Assembly (NCBI GenBank): GCA_030386875.1
Contig: CM059559.1
Coordinates: forward strand, 70,074,392-70,138,391
DNA: 64,000 nucleotides
Reading direction: 5' to 3'
From: Morinoia aosen
Lineage: Eukaryota > Arthropoda > Malacostraca > Amphipoda > Talitridae
In this document: piece by piece, positions 22,835 to 34,767 of the stretch
Position numbering within the stretch: the stretch's first letter is position 1
Layout: the number at the start of each line of letters is the position of its first letter
Made by a program: the position numbers and the translations under genes
The notes under the pieces: generated by a model
Told to the model about the DNA's origin: nothing
The model's input: the letters and a program-made list of their open reading frames with translations, nothing else
The model's database searches: none

Positions 22835-23417
22835 GTATGTGCCAGTGCTCGTGAGGTTAGTGGGAGCCTGCGCTTACAGCTTCACTCCGCAAGGCCACGA
22901 TGACAAAGGTGCTCAGGGCGCACACGGACCCAGATGAGGAAGGCTGCAAAGGAGCCGGGGCGACTCGCCGTAAGAAGATATCTCATCGGTCGGGCAGACC
23001 CGAGTAAGAAACTAGGGCAGTAGCTACGTACGTAAATGAAAGCGAAATTGAGCAAGGAAGTACATACTAAATTTGTTGAATCAGGCTCTTTTTTCATAAA
23101 TACTCAAATAAAGTAAGCTCTATCAACTCATGACTATTTAATTACATACATATACCGGGCTTATCCTCCCTATGGGAGGGTAGCCGATAGCAGGCCACAA
23201 TCACCACACTTAGTCACTAGGAGGCGAGAGAGGCACCACTGGCCTCACCTGAACTGCCAGGATCAGCAGCAGCCCAGCACAACCACCTTCCACAGTCAGG
23301 TCCGACAGCCATAGCTGGTTAACCCCGATCGCTTCATTGAGTGCAGCCCCACCCCCCCACAGGGCAGGTCAACCCCATCACACGCGGGCAGCTTCCAGTA
23401 ACGCGTCAAAAATAAAA

Positions 23418-25321
23418 CTACCTTCTTATGCACTGCCCCCACTCACTTCTGTCCGCAGCCATCCCTCTCGCCACGTCCACAGTCAGACCCCTCTCATACA
23501 AAGCACGTCTCACCTCATCCATCCAACTCATCCGTGGTCTACCTCGCGCTCGAAGACCACTCACTTCCGACATATATATCTTTTTCGCAAGCCGCTCAAC
23601 ATTCATTCTTTCAACATGCCCAAACCATCCAAGCACTCTTTCATCCACTCGCCTGCGCAACTTTTTGATAACACCCGTCTGCCCCCTAACCAACTCATTC
23701 TTGATCCTATCTTTTTTAGTTACTCCATACATGCTCCTCAAACACATCCAACTTCCTCCTCTCAGCTGCTCTCAACCCCCAGGACTCTGCTACATACAAC
23801 AAAACTGGCACAATCAAGCTTTCATACAGTCCCCTCTTAGGATTCATACTCAAACTCCTGCATTCAAAACTTTCCTCATTGCACCCAATGTCTTACAGCC
23901 TTCACCCACTCGATGCCTCACTTCTACTTCCATACTATCCTTAACAGTCACATCCGACCCGAGGTACCTAAAATGCTCTACGTCTTCTAAAACTTCATCA
24001 TTCAACCTCACATCCAAAGTTCCAAACACTCCACCTCTTGAACATCTCATCACCTTACTTTTATTCACATTTACCCTCAATTTCCGCCTTTCGCACACTC
24101 TACCAAGCTGTGCAACCAGTCTCCTCAGTTTTTCCCCTGAATCAGCCAAAAGCGCTGTATCATCTGCAAACGACAGCTGATACACTTCCCAATACATACT
24201 GTTTCGTCCCACCAACTGCGCACCTTTTCCCAACACTCTGGCATTCACTTCTCTCACCACACCATCCATAAACAAATTAAACAACCACGGCGACATCACA
24301 CATCCCTCTATCACACCTGTCACAACTGGGAACCATTCACTCACCTCATTCCCTACTCTCACACATGCTCTGCTATCAATGAAGAAACTCTTGATCGCAT
24401 TCAACAGTCTTCCACCCACTCCATACAAGCTTACCACTTGCCATAGAGCCTCACGATCCACTCTGTCATACGCCTTCTCTAGATCCATAAATGCCCAATA
24501 TACATCCTTTCCTTTTTATAAGTATTTTTCATTCACCTGCCTCACAGCAAACATTTGATCCACACAACCTCTACCACACCTAAAACCACACTGTTCTTCA
24601 GCAAGCACACGATCCGTCAAACTCTCACTCTACCAATTAAAACTCTTCCATACAGCTTCCCAACGACACTCAGTAAACTTATATCCCTAGACTTACTGCA
24701 CTCATACCTGTCACCTTTCCCCTTGTACAACGGAACTACATACGCGCTACTCCAATCAACCAGCACTTTACTAGCCTCGAATCACACATTTAATAAACGT
24801 ACCAACCATTGTACAACCACATTTCCTCCTTTCTTTAGACATTCAACCGTGCAGCCATCCAAACCTGGAGCTTTCCCATTTTTCATTTCATCCAACGCAC
24901 CTTTCACCTCTGCACTTCTTATTCGACTTCTATTCACTTCACCAAACACAGGCATTCTAACATCACTTCCAACAGCTACTACTCTCGCAATCCTATCATC
25001 CCTCACGTTCAGCAGTTCCTGAAAATACTCCGCCCATCTGTTTCTCACATCACAACCCTCCACTAGCAGCCTACCATTTGCATCCTTCACTCTTGCCTCA
25101 TTCTCCACCTGACCTTTCCTAATTCTCTTCACTACCTTCCAGAAAACCTTCCTTCTCTCCGTGAAATCCCCTCCCAACTTCCTCCCCCATTCCTCATCCG
25201 CCGCCCTCTTCGCTCTCCTTACCATTCTTTGTACCTCTTTCTTCCTCTCCTTATACTCCTCAAAATTTTGCTGGTTGCCTCGTTGCAGCCACCTTTCAAA
25301 CGCCCCCCGCTTTCTTTTCAC
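23418..25321 (-). pseudogene. LINE reverse transcriptase and C-terminal domain, broken
   Basis: The frame 25321-24782 gives the pre-RT basic region and RT box with MKNGKAPGLDGCTVECLKKG. Through 24782-24488 the conserved words PLYKGKGDRYECS and AEEQCGFRCGRGCVDQ are readable, with stops. The frame 24488-23850 has MDLEKAYDRVDREALW, then GVIEGCVMSPWLFNLFMDGV and the catalytic FADD in LSFADDTALLADS. The last frame (23747-23418) has VLGWFGHVERM and GRPRMSWMDEVRRAL, a C-terminal signature shared with RTE-type and related LINEs. Frameshifts near 23800 and stops around 24500 make it inactive. The RQG usually seen before the palm is IEG here. Confidence 0.88.
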
Positions 25322-25528
25322 AGCCGCTCTTACTTCTCCGTTCCACTATTCACTCCCCTTTCTAATCCCCCCACCAACCTTCCTTACCCCCACACACTTC
25401 CCTTGCACATTTTTCCACCGCATCTTTAAACAACTTCCATTCCCCTTCCACTCCACCCACCTCTCTTTCCTTCACCCTCCCATACTCCACTTTCATCTTC
25501 TCCTGATACACTCACGCTCATAATCATG

Positions 25529-26513
25529 TTACTTGCTTACATTTAACACCTCCCTTACACTCCTTCTTTTTACACCTCCACACATTCCACTAACTCTTAG
25601 CTTTCCTTCCACCAAGTAATGATCCGAAATCCCATTCATCTCACCACGGAACACATGCACATCGAGCAAACGACCCATCACTCCCCTGATAACCAAAATA
25701 TAATCCATCAATGCTCTCTCCTCTATCACGCCTCCATTCGTCCTCACATATGTATACTTGTTTATACTTTTTTCTGAAACAAACTATTCCCAATCACTAA
25801 CTTACTCTCCACACATAACCCCACCAAGGAATCACCACTCTCATTCACCCCAGGTACTCCATACTTACCAACAACACCATCCACCACCTCATCACCCACT
25901 CTTGCATTCAGGTCCCCCATCACCACAACTCTACAACCACTCCCCACTCTAGCAACACACTCGGACAATTTCTCCCAAAACTCCTCTCTCTCTTCCCCAC
26001 TCATCTCCGATCCCGGTCCGTACGCGCTCAAAAACACCCATGACTCTTCCCCCCACTTCACTCGCACCCACATTATTCTTGATCACACCTCACCCCATTC
26101 AACTACTTTCTCTCTGATTCTTACACTCAATAATATAGCCACACCCTCTCTTGCATGTCCCCCACGTACTCCAGACACTCTCCCCCCCCCACACTCCCAA
26201 ACATCAACTCACCACTACCCTTCAATTTCGTCTCACTCAGGGCCAACACATCTATCTTCCGGTTTAACATCATCCTTCCGATCTCCTCCTTCTTACACTC
26301 AGTTGCTCTACTTCCACACCCCCTTACATTCGAAGATCCTAGTATTAGGGATTGAGTGGTCTTTCGACCCCTCTCACCCCCTTCATTGGCCTGCTGCCTC
26401 TCGGGAAAATCATTACAGAGAAGGGGATCCCCAGTCCCCTCGCTCCGTCCACTATAATCGCCTCTTACGACACGCAGCGGACCACGGTGGGAGAATTCTA
26501 ACCCTCCCCCCAC
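25529..26513 (-). pseudogene. LINE apurinic-type endonuclease, broken
   Basis: Three frames hold an exonuclease-endonuclease-phosphatase fold domain, which nicks target DNA to prime reverse transcription. The first (26513-26127) has SSNVRGCG and KIDVLALSETKLKG, with the metal-binding Glu of LSETKL. The second (26073-25762) has AYGPGSEMSGEEREEFWEKL and VVMGDLNARVG, the Asp-x-Asn step. The third (25747-25529) ends in ISDHYLVEGKL, the Ser-Asp-His motif. Frameshifts near 26100 and 25755 break it. Motif order and length fit a whole domain. Confidence 0.85.
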
Positions 26514-26814
26514 AGGGGCAATATTTAATTAAGATGAACAATAACATGAATATTATTATCAAACACCTGGCAGAATTGAGACGAGACCTCACGACCGCTG
26601 GTGATTCTTTAGAAAATATGATAAGATTATCAAAGATACAGTAGCAGATCATGGAATTGCAAATAATATTCGACTCTCTCGCTAGATAATTAAAAAACTT
26701 TACATCAAATACAGAAATTTTACCTGATTTTTCAGTGGGTATCCATTGTAGGATGACGTCTGAAATAGATGAGAGAAAAATTATAGGAAAATGGGTGAAA
26801 GGACATGGTTGCCA

Positions 26815-27185
26815 TTGGGCAACTCCTCATGAGGTACAATCATTGTACCTATGGGAGTTACCGCTACCAGGGGGAAGATGGGAGGTCCCGAGCTGAACGT
26901 TAGGTAATCCTTTTGCAGAAATAAAGTAAATTTTTATTTTGTTGTGGACTATTTTCTGCTTGGCTCGCTTATGTTCTTTTTAAGTACCAGCTACTTTTCT
27001 AAATTTATATTTTTTATACTTAACTTGCTATTTCTGTGCGCAGGGGCTCTTTTATAGGAATACGTTGTGCATAGATTCCCTTATTGCCTTACCTCCATTC
27101 TAAATGGTGGTTTCCTCCTCTCTCTTCTTTGAACCCCTTTGCTGCGGTAAGGGAAGCTCAAATTAACTAATCTGTTTTGTTTAGC
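26815..27185 (+). repeat. (TAATC)-tailed retroposon, copy 2
   Basis: It starts with a foldable head in which AACTCC and GGGAGTT enclose a GGTACAA/TTGTACC hairpin. The body has GGTCCCGAGCTGAACGTTAG, CTTTT-rich text, TTGTGCATAGATTCC and CTAAATGGTGG, and it ends AACTAATCT. The same body is found at 31567, 32072, 34768 and elsewhere. Non-coding. Confidence 0.75.
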
Positions 27186-28725
27186 TCTTTCATAAGATAA
27201 GGCGAGTGAATGTTAATACGATTTATCACACGTTCACGTTATCGAGAATCTGGAGAGCAAAAATAATATCATGATGCCACTTGCGCGCGTTCAAATTCTT
27301 ATCAGTCGCGTGCCGCGTTGGGAATTGGTTTAAATAGATCGTATGCTAATCTTATCTTTTCTAGTGCTTCTATATTTTTACCCTCGGCTTCTTTCATCTA
27401 TTTTGTATTTTCAACCCGTAGTACTTCGCGGTTTTTGTTGTATAGCTAGGCGCTCGTTCTATGGTGCAAAGATTACTTTTGTCCTGGTTAATTAATTATG
27501 CTCTCTTCTAACATTTTACGCATTATAATTCTTCGCTCTCGTTTTTCTATAGATAGCAGCCTCTGAATTGTTATAATTGAACTTTTACAGTGGTGCATCG
27601 CAAACCAATTTGAATCTTCTTCAATTCCTATGCTTGTGTTTATTAACACTGGTTTTTATGTCTGTTACTATATAAAGATTGTTCACAACTGTGAGTTTCT
27701 TATTTTCTTCAGAATGTAATTTGCATTTGTCTTAAAGTTTTCCACCACTCTGGAGTTCATTGTTCTCCACAACTCAACATTCATTTCACGCATTCTACTG
27801 TCCCTCGTAAATGGAGCATCACATGAGTATATCAGAGCTTTGTTGTAATATCCACGAGTCATGCCTTCTCTTGCGTACGGCCAACTGAATGCAAGCTTTA
27901 ATGCGAGGTTAATTTGATAAATAAATGTAACTTTAATATGAGGTAATTTGCTAAATAAATGCAAACGTTGATATGAGGTTAATTTGCTAAATAAACGTGA
28001 ACATTATTCGATTCGGAGGTAATGGGCGAAATGATTGCGAGCATTGGCATTAGGTTACAATGCTGAATTAATGCAATTATTCATATGAGGTTGTTACATA
28101 CGCCTATGGTCATAACGTGCTGGCATTCCTTGTGCAAAGATTTCCCGTTCTCTGAATTCCACAATACGAGGTATTTTCTTCATTCCCTACTGAGAACATC
28201 TTTGCTGTCATACAAGAGGCTTAAAACCAACTAAAAATTCAGTCGAATCGACGTTTACTAAGTTCATTCAATGCAAACTGTTACTACCTGTTTATTGGGC
28301 AGTGACGTGGAATAAGATCTCATGACAGCGTAGCGAAAAGGACAACTAGCTCTCGAACTACACCGTAACATGAAGCGTCTCTGTAATAAACGCGTACCGT
28401 ACGCGACTGGCAGCTATCTTGTTGAGTAAAAATCACACGTTTGTATTAATGCACCTGTTTTGATACCGAGACACGTTTCGAACAAATTTGAAGCTCAGTG
28501 ATTCTGTGTTTTCGACAGTGTTGTTTAGTTTGGAAATTGTACTTGCATTCATGAATGAATGAAAAATGGAATACGTTTTTCTGGACTGGGGACAAATTTG
28601 ATGGCAGAAGTATTTTTCGAAAAGACAGATCTCGGGACGGGTAACGTCATATATAACACGAGCTTATCAATAGCTTCCCTATGGTAGGCTATATTATCTG
28701 TAGCATCATTTCGGTAAATGTTGAG
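27186..28725. other. Unassigned, with a 35-bp tandem repeat at 27905-28012
   Basis: At 27905-28012 a unit beginning GAGGTTAATTTG and containing TAAATAAA occurs three times at about 35-bp spacing. A minus-strand ORF of 93 codons (27964-27683) overlaps it, shows no recognisable domain, and I do not support it. The rest of this stretch is AT-rich with nothing assigned. Confidence 0.5.
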
Positions 28726-28728
28726 GAT

Positions 28729-29320
28729 TGACCGGGAATCGATAATTGATTTTTCGGTGCCTAAACATAGTTAATTAGATCTAAATAAGGTAAATCTGAA
28801 GGACATGTCAGTTATCGATTTCGTAAATTTAAATGCCTAAACATAGTTAATTTAATAGAAATAAACAAGTTTTCCTTTATGCACTTTCCGTCTCAAATGA
28901 GTATTTTATTAGTTATAGCGGTAAACGACTTACCGCAACTCCAGTGTTTGAAGCGGCAAGTAATTCAAGGAGCACGTCGGACAGCAACACTGCAATGGAG
29001 TCTCGCTTCCTTCCGCTCGTCATCAAAGACGAAACTAAACCTACCGCGCTAACTCGTAAAATACTCATGTGACGAAAAAAGTTTATGGAAGAGAAGTAGT
29101 TTATTAAGATATTATTACCATGATTCAAGCAACAAAAATTCGAAAATCAATGAGTAGCAGTTTATTCGAGCGCATTCGTCATCAAAGACGAAACTAAACC
29201 TACCGCTATAACTCGTAAAATACTCAATTAAGACGGAAAGTGCATGAAAGAAATTTGTTTATTTCGATCTATTCAACTATGTTTAGGCACCAAAAAGTGG
29301 AAAATCGATTACCGACCTTT
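28729..29320. repeat. Inverted and direct repeat cluster (foldback-like)
   Basis: About 28834-28925 and 29195-29295 are inverted copies: the left arm has TGCCTAAACATAGTTAAT, then GCACTTTCCGTCTCAA and GAGTATTTTATTAGTTATAG, and the right arm is its reverse complement. A second left-hand copy of the outer arm begins at 28729. A further direct repeat (GTCATCAAAGACGAAACTAA) occurs at about 29020 and 29168. No ORF. Confidence 0.7.
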
Positions 29321-29440
29321 CCTACACATTAACCAACTTTTTTTTCGTTTTTTCTTCCTGAATTGTTGTTTCTATGCTTAGGGTATCTTGTTTGGGAAGC
29401 ACACCTTGTGCATAGATTCCACGTTTTCCATAATCGACTA

Positions 29441-30425
29441 CTAGGAAGACATGTGCGGTCCTGAGCTGAAGTATAGGTAGGCCTTCCCTATGCTAAAATA
29501 GAATAAGCTTTTGTTTTGTTACGGACCACGGTCAATGTGGAGTTTAATGCAATCACGGAAATTAATAATTATATTCCAAACAATCACTAAAGGAACCCAT
29601 TTAATAACGTTTTACAGGAATGACATTCTGCTCGCTGATGCTTTATTTTCGAATTATTGAACGTTGAAGTTGGCCTTCCCGCGCCAAAGGAAGCGAGCGT
29701 AATTCAATTATAAAAGAAAGCTAACCCCCTATTACAAACGTAAAGAGGTTGGGTCGTGAGGGGGAGGCACAGTTCTTCTAGTGAAAATTATAAATAAAGC
29801 TTCTAACCCACCCATTTGGGTGACGACCGCAATCTTGTTTACATCGGGTCAAAGATGGCGACCACCATGGGCGCCGCCATCTTGGACCCGATGTCAACCA
29901 GATTGCGGTCGTCACCCTAATGGGTGGGTTAGAAGCTTTATTTATAATTTCCACTTGAAGAACTGTGCCTCCCCCTCACGATCCAACCTCTTTACGTTTG
30001 TAATAGCTTCCGTTATTAATTAAATTCCGTTTCACGCGCTCGCTTCCTTTGGCGCAAAGGCCAACTTCAAAGTTCAATTATTCGAAAATAACGCATCAAC
30101 GAGCAGAATGTCATTCATGTAAAACGTTCTCAAATGGGTTCCTTTAGTGATTCCTAAGATCGGAATTCTTATTTTCCGTGATTGCATTAAACTTCACATT
30201 GACCCGGACCACGATTTTTCCATTTACTGCTTTTCTGTATTTCAGCACCTACTGCTTTCTTTTTCAACTTTTGTTAGTTTTAAAAACTTCTTTCACAACT
30301 TACTGTTTCTATATACCTTGTACACAGATTTTGTGTTTCCTCAAGTTCATACTAAATGGTGCCTTCCTTTCTATGAAACGTTTTTGTTGCTGTTAGTGAG
30401 GCTGAATTAATATCTAATATAGTTT
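29441..30425 (+). repeat. (TAATC)-tailed retroposon, copy 3, split by a hairpin element
   Basis: The head half (GGTCCTGAGCTGAAGTATAG to TTTTGTTACGGACCAC) ends at 29529 and the rest resumes at 30213 with the ACTGCTTTTCTGTATTTCAG region, through CATACTAAATGGTGCC. Just upstream, 29350-29430 is a 3' fragment of another copy. The interruption is the 675-bp palindrome. Confidence 0.78.
29530..30204. mobile_element. 675-bp hairpin (foldback) DNA transposon with 8-bp target duplication
   Basis: The element is almost entirely two inverted arms of about 330 bp around an 11-bp centre near 29870 (GATGGCG, ACCACCATGGG, CGCCGCCATC). Tips read GGTCAATGTG on each strand. It is flanked by perfect direct repeats CGGACCAC (29522-29529 and 30205-30212), and removing one repeat and the element restores the host retroposon. 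An 8-bp duplication fits hAT, P or Merlin-type transposition, but no transposase is encoded. The ORF at 29781-30023 is a palindrome artefact. Both sides of the centre contain AAGATGGCG, a YY1-type core. Confidence 0.9.
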
Positions 30426-30429
30426 CCAT

Positions 30430-30925
30430 CGTCGATAGTCGATGGTATCTTCTTTTTCCTTCGTGAAAACATCTTTTGAATGGAAAGGGAGCCGTAAACT
30501 AACTACTGTGCTACTACAGAACATTATTTCTCGCATTTCAGCTGTTCTTACACTATTTTCTTTGACCGTTCTCAAAAAAATTCGCACGAATTTAAGTCCA
30601 TTCTCGCCAAATCCCTGAACTGATGAATATTTTGAGAATTTCTGTCATGAGCATGTAATTTGAATTGCTTCATATTCTCAGAGGAAATGAGATATGTAAA
30701 TTGACTAAACTATTCCAGAGACATAGTGAGAAGTCTGTAATATTGCATCTTCTGAGCATGTTGCTTATAACTCGTGGCAACACGTCGCCAGCTGCAACAC
30801 AACTGTTGGGTTGTACGGAAAGTTTTGGGAAAATTTTAAGTGACAATGTTTGGTCTCTTCAGGTAATAATAACAGGCGTAATTAGGTTGAAGTTGGAGTT
30901 TCAGATTCTACATACGCTGGTCTTC
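30430..30925 (+). repeat. Dispersed repeat block, partner of 185-700
   Basis: It follows the retroposon copy 3 and matches the minus strand of 185-700: GGGAGCCGTAAACTA, TCTTACACTATTTTCTTTGA, CCCTGAACTGATGAATATTT and TTGGGTTGTACGGA are shared. The chance ORF at 30665-31000 is not supported. 30930-31560 has nothing assigned. Confidence 0.72.
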
Positions 30926-31566
30926 TTCATTCATGACCATATTTTACGTTATAGTCTATTATTCAAAGATGAAACAATGAAAAATTTCATTTATGCGTGA
31001 AAGGGATTTTCTTTAGAAAAGCTAGGCTTAAACTACTTATAACCTAATCGATAATTTAATTCATAAGCCTTACTCTAAAATTTTTTCAAACGCTCTTCGT
31101 CTAATAGTGTAAAAAAAAAGCATGTTGAAGAATTGGCTCAAACTTCCCAAATACAAAGGAATTCAAAGCCATACCTTGGTCGGGTGCTTGTGCGATGTCT
31201 TCCAACGGCAATTATGAAAACGTGCGAAAAAGACCTTATCTTTTTCGCAAAAAACCGTTTAGTCCGCAGCTTAATAAAGTCCATGTTAAAAATTCATCCA
31301 AAATGCTCCGCAGGGTTCCGAAAGAATTGTTGACTATGAGCTTCTGCAAAACGATTGATTTTGATGTACTGTCATTAGCAATGAAATATGTATCACAAAA
31401 TTGAACCGATGAGGTCGGAGTTAGAGAACGGACTGGAGGTAGCGCTATGACATGACATTGCTCTAACACGTGACTTTGGCTGCATGTACTGCCCTGGAAT
31501 CACTTATACGTTAGCCACCATGTTCTCATAATGTGCCCTCTGTAAATTTTTTCTCTGTAAATCTGT

Positions 31567-31865
31567 GAGGTCCCGAGCTAATGGTTAGGTTGCCTTCCTT
31601 TTGATAAAATAGAAAAATTTGTTTATGTTGAAGACCATCTTTTCTCGGTTCACTGCTGTCACGCTCTTCAGCCCCTATTACTTTCTGCTTCAACTTTTAT
31701 CATGTTTCATAAACTTTTTTCTCAACTTACTGTTTCTATGTGCCTTGTGCATAGATTCCGCGTTCCCTGAACTCCATACTAAATGGTGCCTTCCTCCTTC
31801 CTCTCTTTCGAACGCATTTGTTGCAGTTAGGGAGGCTTAAACTAACATATAATCTAATCTGCAAA
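31567..31865 (+). repeat. (TAATC)-tailed retroposon, copy 4 (5'-truncated)
   Basis: Begins GAGGTCCCGAGC and ends ATATAATCTAATC. Possible target duplication TGTAAATCT on the left and TGCAAATCT on the right (8 of 9). Internal words match the full copy at 32072-32435. Confidence 0.75.
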
Positions 31866-32071
31866 TCTTTTTGGTAGGGAGAACATTTATTGACTAAAAA
31901 TCTTTTCTCCTTTATTGATTCACTTCAAGTTACTTGATTACTAAACAAAGGTCGTTTCTAGCTATAAAAATTATTTTGCTGATTAAAGCTTGATAAAACA
32001 TCTCATACTTGCATTGCCTTTAACAAATCGTAAACGCTTAGAAGATTCCGGGAAGTCTTGTGAGTTCAAAT

Positions 32072-32435
32072 CCCCTCAGGGGGATACAACTATTGTATCT
32101 ATGGGAATTAGCGCTCCCAGGGGAAAAATGTGGGGGCCCGAGCTGAGAGTTAGGTAGGCCTTCTTTTTGTTGAAATAAAATGATTTTTGTTATGTTAAGG
32201 ACCACCTTTTTTCGGTTCACTACTGTCCTGTTTTTCAGCACCTCTGACTTTCTTCTTCAACTTTTATCTTATTTCATGAACTTCTTTACCATCTTACTGT
32301 TTCTATGCCCTTTCTGCATGGATTCCTCATTTTCTTATCTCCATACTAAATGGTGCCTTCCTCCTTCCTCTCTTCGATACGCTCTATTTTTGCAGCGGTT
32401 AGGGAGCCTTAAACTAACTTATAATCTAATCTAAT
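32072..32435 (+). repeat. (TAATC)-tailed retroposon, copy 5, full, 15-bp target duplication
   Basis: The 364-bp copy is bounded by a perfect 15-bp duplication, CTTGTGAGTTCAAAT (32057-32071 and 32436-32450), the signature of target-primed retroposition. The head contains CCCCTCAGGGG, an ATACAA/TTGTAT hairpin and GGGAATTAGCGCTCCC. The tail is repeated TAATC. No tRNA-like boxes are present inside the duplicated boundaries, so its promoter is unknown. Confidence 0.85.
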
Positions 32436-32691
32436 CTTGTGAGTTCAAATATTAGAGTAATGTGTTGGACGTTTTCTAGTATGCTGGACTTTTTTTCTAT
32501 AGATGCTCTATTGAAATTCGCTCCTTACAATAATACATGACCTATGCAGAAGTTCTGGGCCACAGCGTCTTCTATTAATAGTAATTTTCGATTTAAACTC
32601 AGCTGATGGTACGAAAACAGCTCACTTTATGATGAAGTCTGCTAGTTTGTTGTAATCCTCGATTTCTCATGTTTAACTCAAACCTTTAGAC

Positions 32692-34428
32692 TGTGGCGCA
32701 TTTGCGTCCACACAATCTAGCAAAGAACAAATTAAAGAAGCAACAAGGAAAATCAGTTTATTAATGACTCGTGCGCCTTTCCAAGGTTAGGCGCGAACAA
32801 TTAAAAGGGAACAGCCTGCTCGTCTTAGGAGACAGGCAACAATGCTAGAGTTAAAACCTATTAGGAAGTTCAGTTATTCCAATAGTGACGCATTTATTCA
32901 AGCAATGGCCAGATTGCTATTCAAGTAATATTTTCTTAAAGGTTGAGGTAAAAACTGCGAAAGCCAGTCGTGTCTTGTGAGCTCGAACGGGACGTCCACC
33001 CAAAGCGGCTGTAGAAGTTGTTAGGCGGTAACACGGGTCCAGCAACGGCTACCCGCAGAATAACGGTCTTGGGCCACCAAAGCAGTCAGCAAAACTAAGA
33101 CGTAGAAGGCCAACTGCCAGCCGGCTGTCATGCGGCACGGCGGAGGTGCGGTACGACCAGGATAAAGCCCCCGGCGACCCGGCGCTGCAACACGTCTTCG
33201 GTGCGGACGTGGAAGCAGCCAACCCTCGCAGCAGGGAAAAGCGCGTGCTGGCGGCGGAGCGTTCCAGGAGCGCGGCAACAGTCAAGAAAACTCCCAGGGC
33301 ACCGACTCGTCTGCTAATAAAATAAATTATGAAGACAAAGCAATTGAATAAGTGTCCTTATTATAAAATCAACAGATCTGTTATCAGATATGAGAAATCC
33401 ATAGTGGCATTACAAAGTCAACAGAGCTGTTATAGAGATGTGAAACCCAAATTACCTAATCAAGGCAGCTGCAAGGGGTTATGAGGTACCGACGAAAGGA
33501 TCACCGGACCTCTCTCCACGCAGCCACTCTTGAATATACTGCGAGAAGATGACAGGGTTACACGTACGAAGGTTGGCAACAGGAAAAATAATTATCAACA
33601 AATAGTCAGTTATAACAAATTTAAACAAGACAATTTATAATTTATATGAAACTCTAGAATAACCACACCTGAACTTTATGGTTCATCCAGTGTAGAAACT
33701 TTATGGCAGGAAGAGTTGTCAAGGTTAAGGCAAAGGGCAAAAGTACCGGACTTTCAAGAAGATAGTAAGAGAAGACGGAGCTCAAATAGGGGAGTTATAG
33801 ACTCCCCTGTAACAGGTAGAGCTCTCATCAGAGAGTTAAATAAGTAAGTTTAAGTAAGTTAAGTAGGTTAAGGTAAGTTAATTTGGTCGCCAAAGCAACC
33901 TTTAAGTAAGTAAGAATTTAAACGAAAGTCGGTACTATAAATAATCAAGCACACCCACAACCACACAAGAGTAAAGAATAAGAGGAAAAATTCCAAGTTA
34001 ACAGACGAGACGCCGGTGACCCGTGGAGCAGGGCCCAAGTACGCGCCGTTGACGGCACAAGACACGTTAATTATAGACGAGGTAGTTCAAGTCACTCCGC
34101 TCGATAGTAGATCAGCACGACACACCGCGATGATAAAACCACCGGCCTTCGCAGTAGCACCGGCATTAAAATTTCAGTTAGATGAAGTTTAGGGTTCAAA
34201 CCTATCTCGAAAGAGTTTAGTTCGAAAGACTTTAAGATCAAGAGTATTAAGTTTTAAATTATCAAAATGTATTAAACTCAAAAGGAACCGAGTTTCAAAA
34301 GCTTCATACCTGTCTCAGCCCTGCACCCTCCGACCTTACTGCCGGGCTGCCTAGCTGGATCTATTAAAGGACCAAAGTTCAAGCGCCTCTCGCGCAACCC
34401 TGGAGAGTTTGTGAGGGAAATCCTCACA
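32692..34428 (-). mobile_element. Probable solo LTR, 1737 bp
   Basis: The segment starts TGTGGCGCATTTGCG and ends AATCCTCACA, with TG/CA termini, and is flanked by AGAC on both sides (32688-32691 and 34429-34432). On the minus strand it starts TGTGAGGATT and has an ATTAATAAAC polyadenylation-like stretch near its end. No gag or pol is attached. The two minus-strand ORFs at 33021-33285 lie in its GC-rich part and are not supported. Orientation is inferred from the AATAAA only. Confidence 0.45.
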
Positions 34429-34767
34429 AGACTTGAAATCAACAATTTACTTAATTTTGGTCACTTCCATTTGAAGAACGGTAACTTTGTTGTTTAGAGT
34501 TCAGATGTGTTTTTTTTTGTGCTAGAATTACTTCCCATCCTGATGAATTTTTTCGAAACCCACATCACATCACGTCGCAGTTTTTTGATTTGCAAACTGG
34601 TTGTACGATAGGAGTTATCTTTAAAATACAAGTTTAAAAACGCGTTTTCCGTTTACTTGATGTAAAATAGATGTCTTTCTTGGGACATTTTTGTTGAATT
34701 ATTTTGCTGGGAGTAATAGAATTTATTTCGAAGTACTATTTGAATGACTGACGACTTGTGATCGTAT

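Larger units (their letters stand above)
23160..26530 (-). mobile_element. Non-LTR retrotransposon (RTE-like), decayed, minus strand
   Basis: Read on the minus strand, the order is a GC-rich 5' leader (26530-26514), an apurinic-type endonuclease (26513-25529), a reverse transcriptase (25321-23850), a C-terminal domain (23747-23418) and a 3' untranslated region down to about 23160. Ends are not exact because I found no target duplication. Strand asymmetry is strong (the plus strand is C-rich), which marks its extent. Confidence 0.85.

Noticed and set aside
24555-25523. Long plus-strand Ser/Pro/Thr-rich ORFs
   Set aside because: Antisense shadows of the minus-strand LINE.
27683-27964. 93-codon minus-strand ORF
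   Set aside because: No recognisable domain, and it overlaps a 35-bp tandem repeat; not enough to call a gene.
29781-30023. 80-codon ORF
   Set aside because: Spans the centre of the hairpin transposon and has no protein character.
33021-33285. Two Arg/Ala/Pro-rich minus-strand ORFs
   Set aside because: GC-rich part of the probable solo LTR, with both frames open and no motif.
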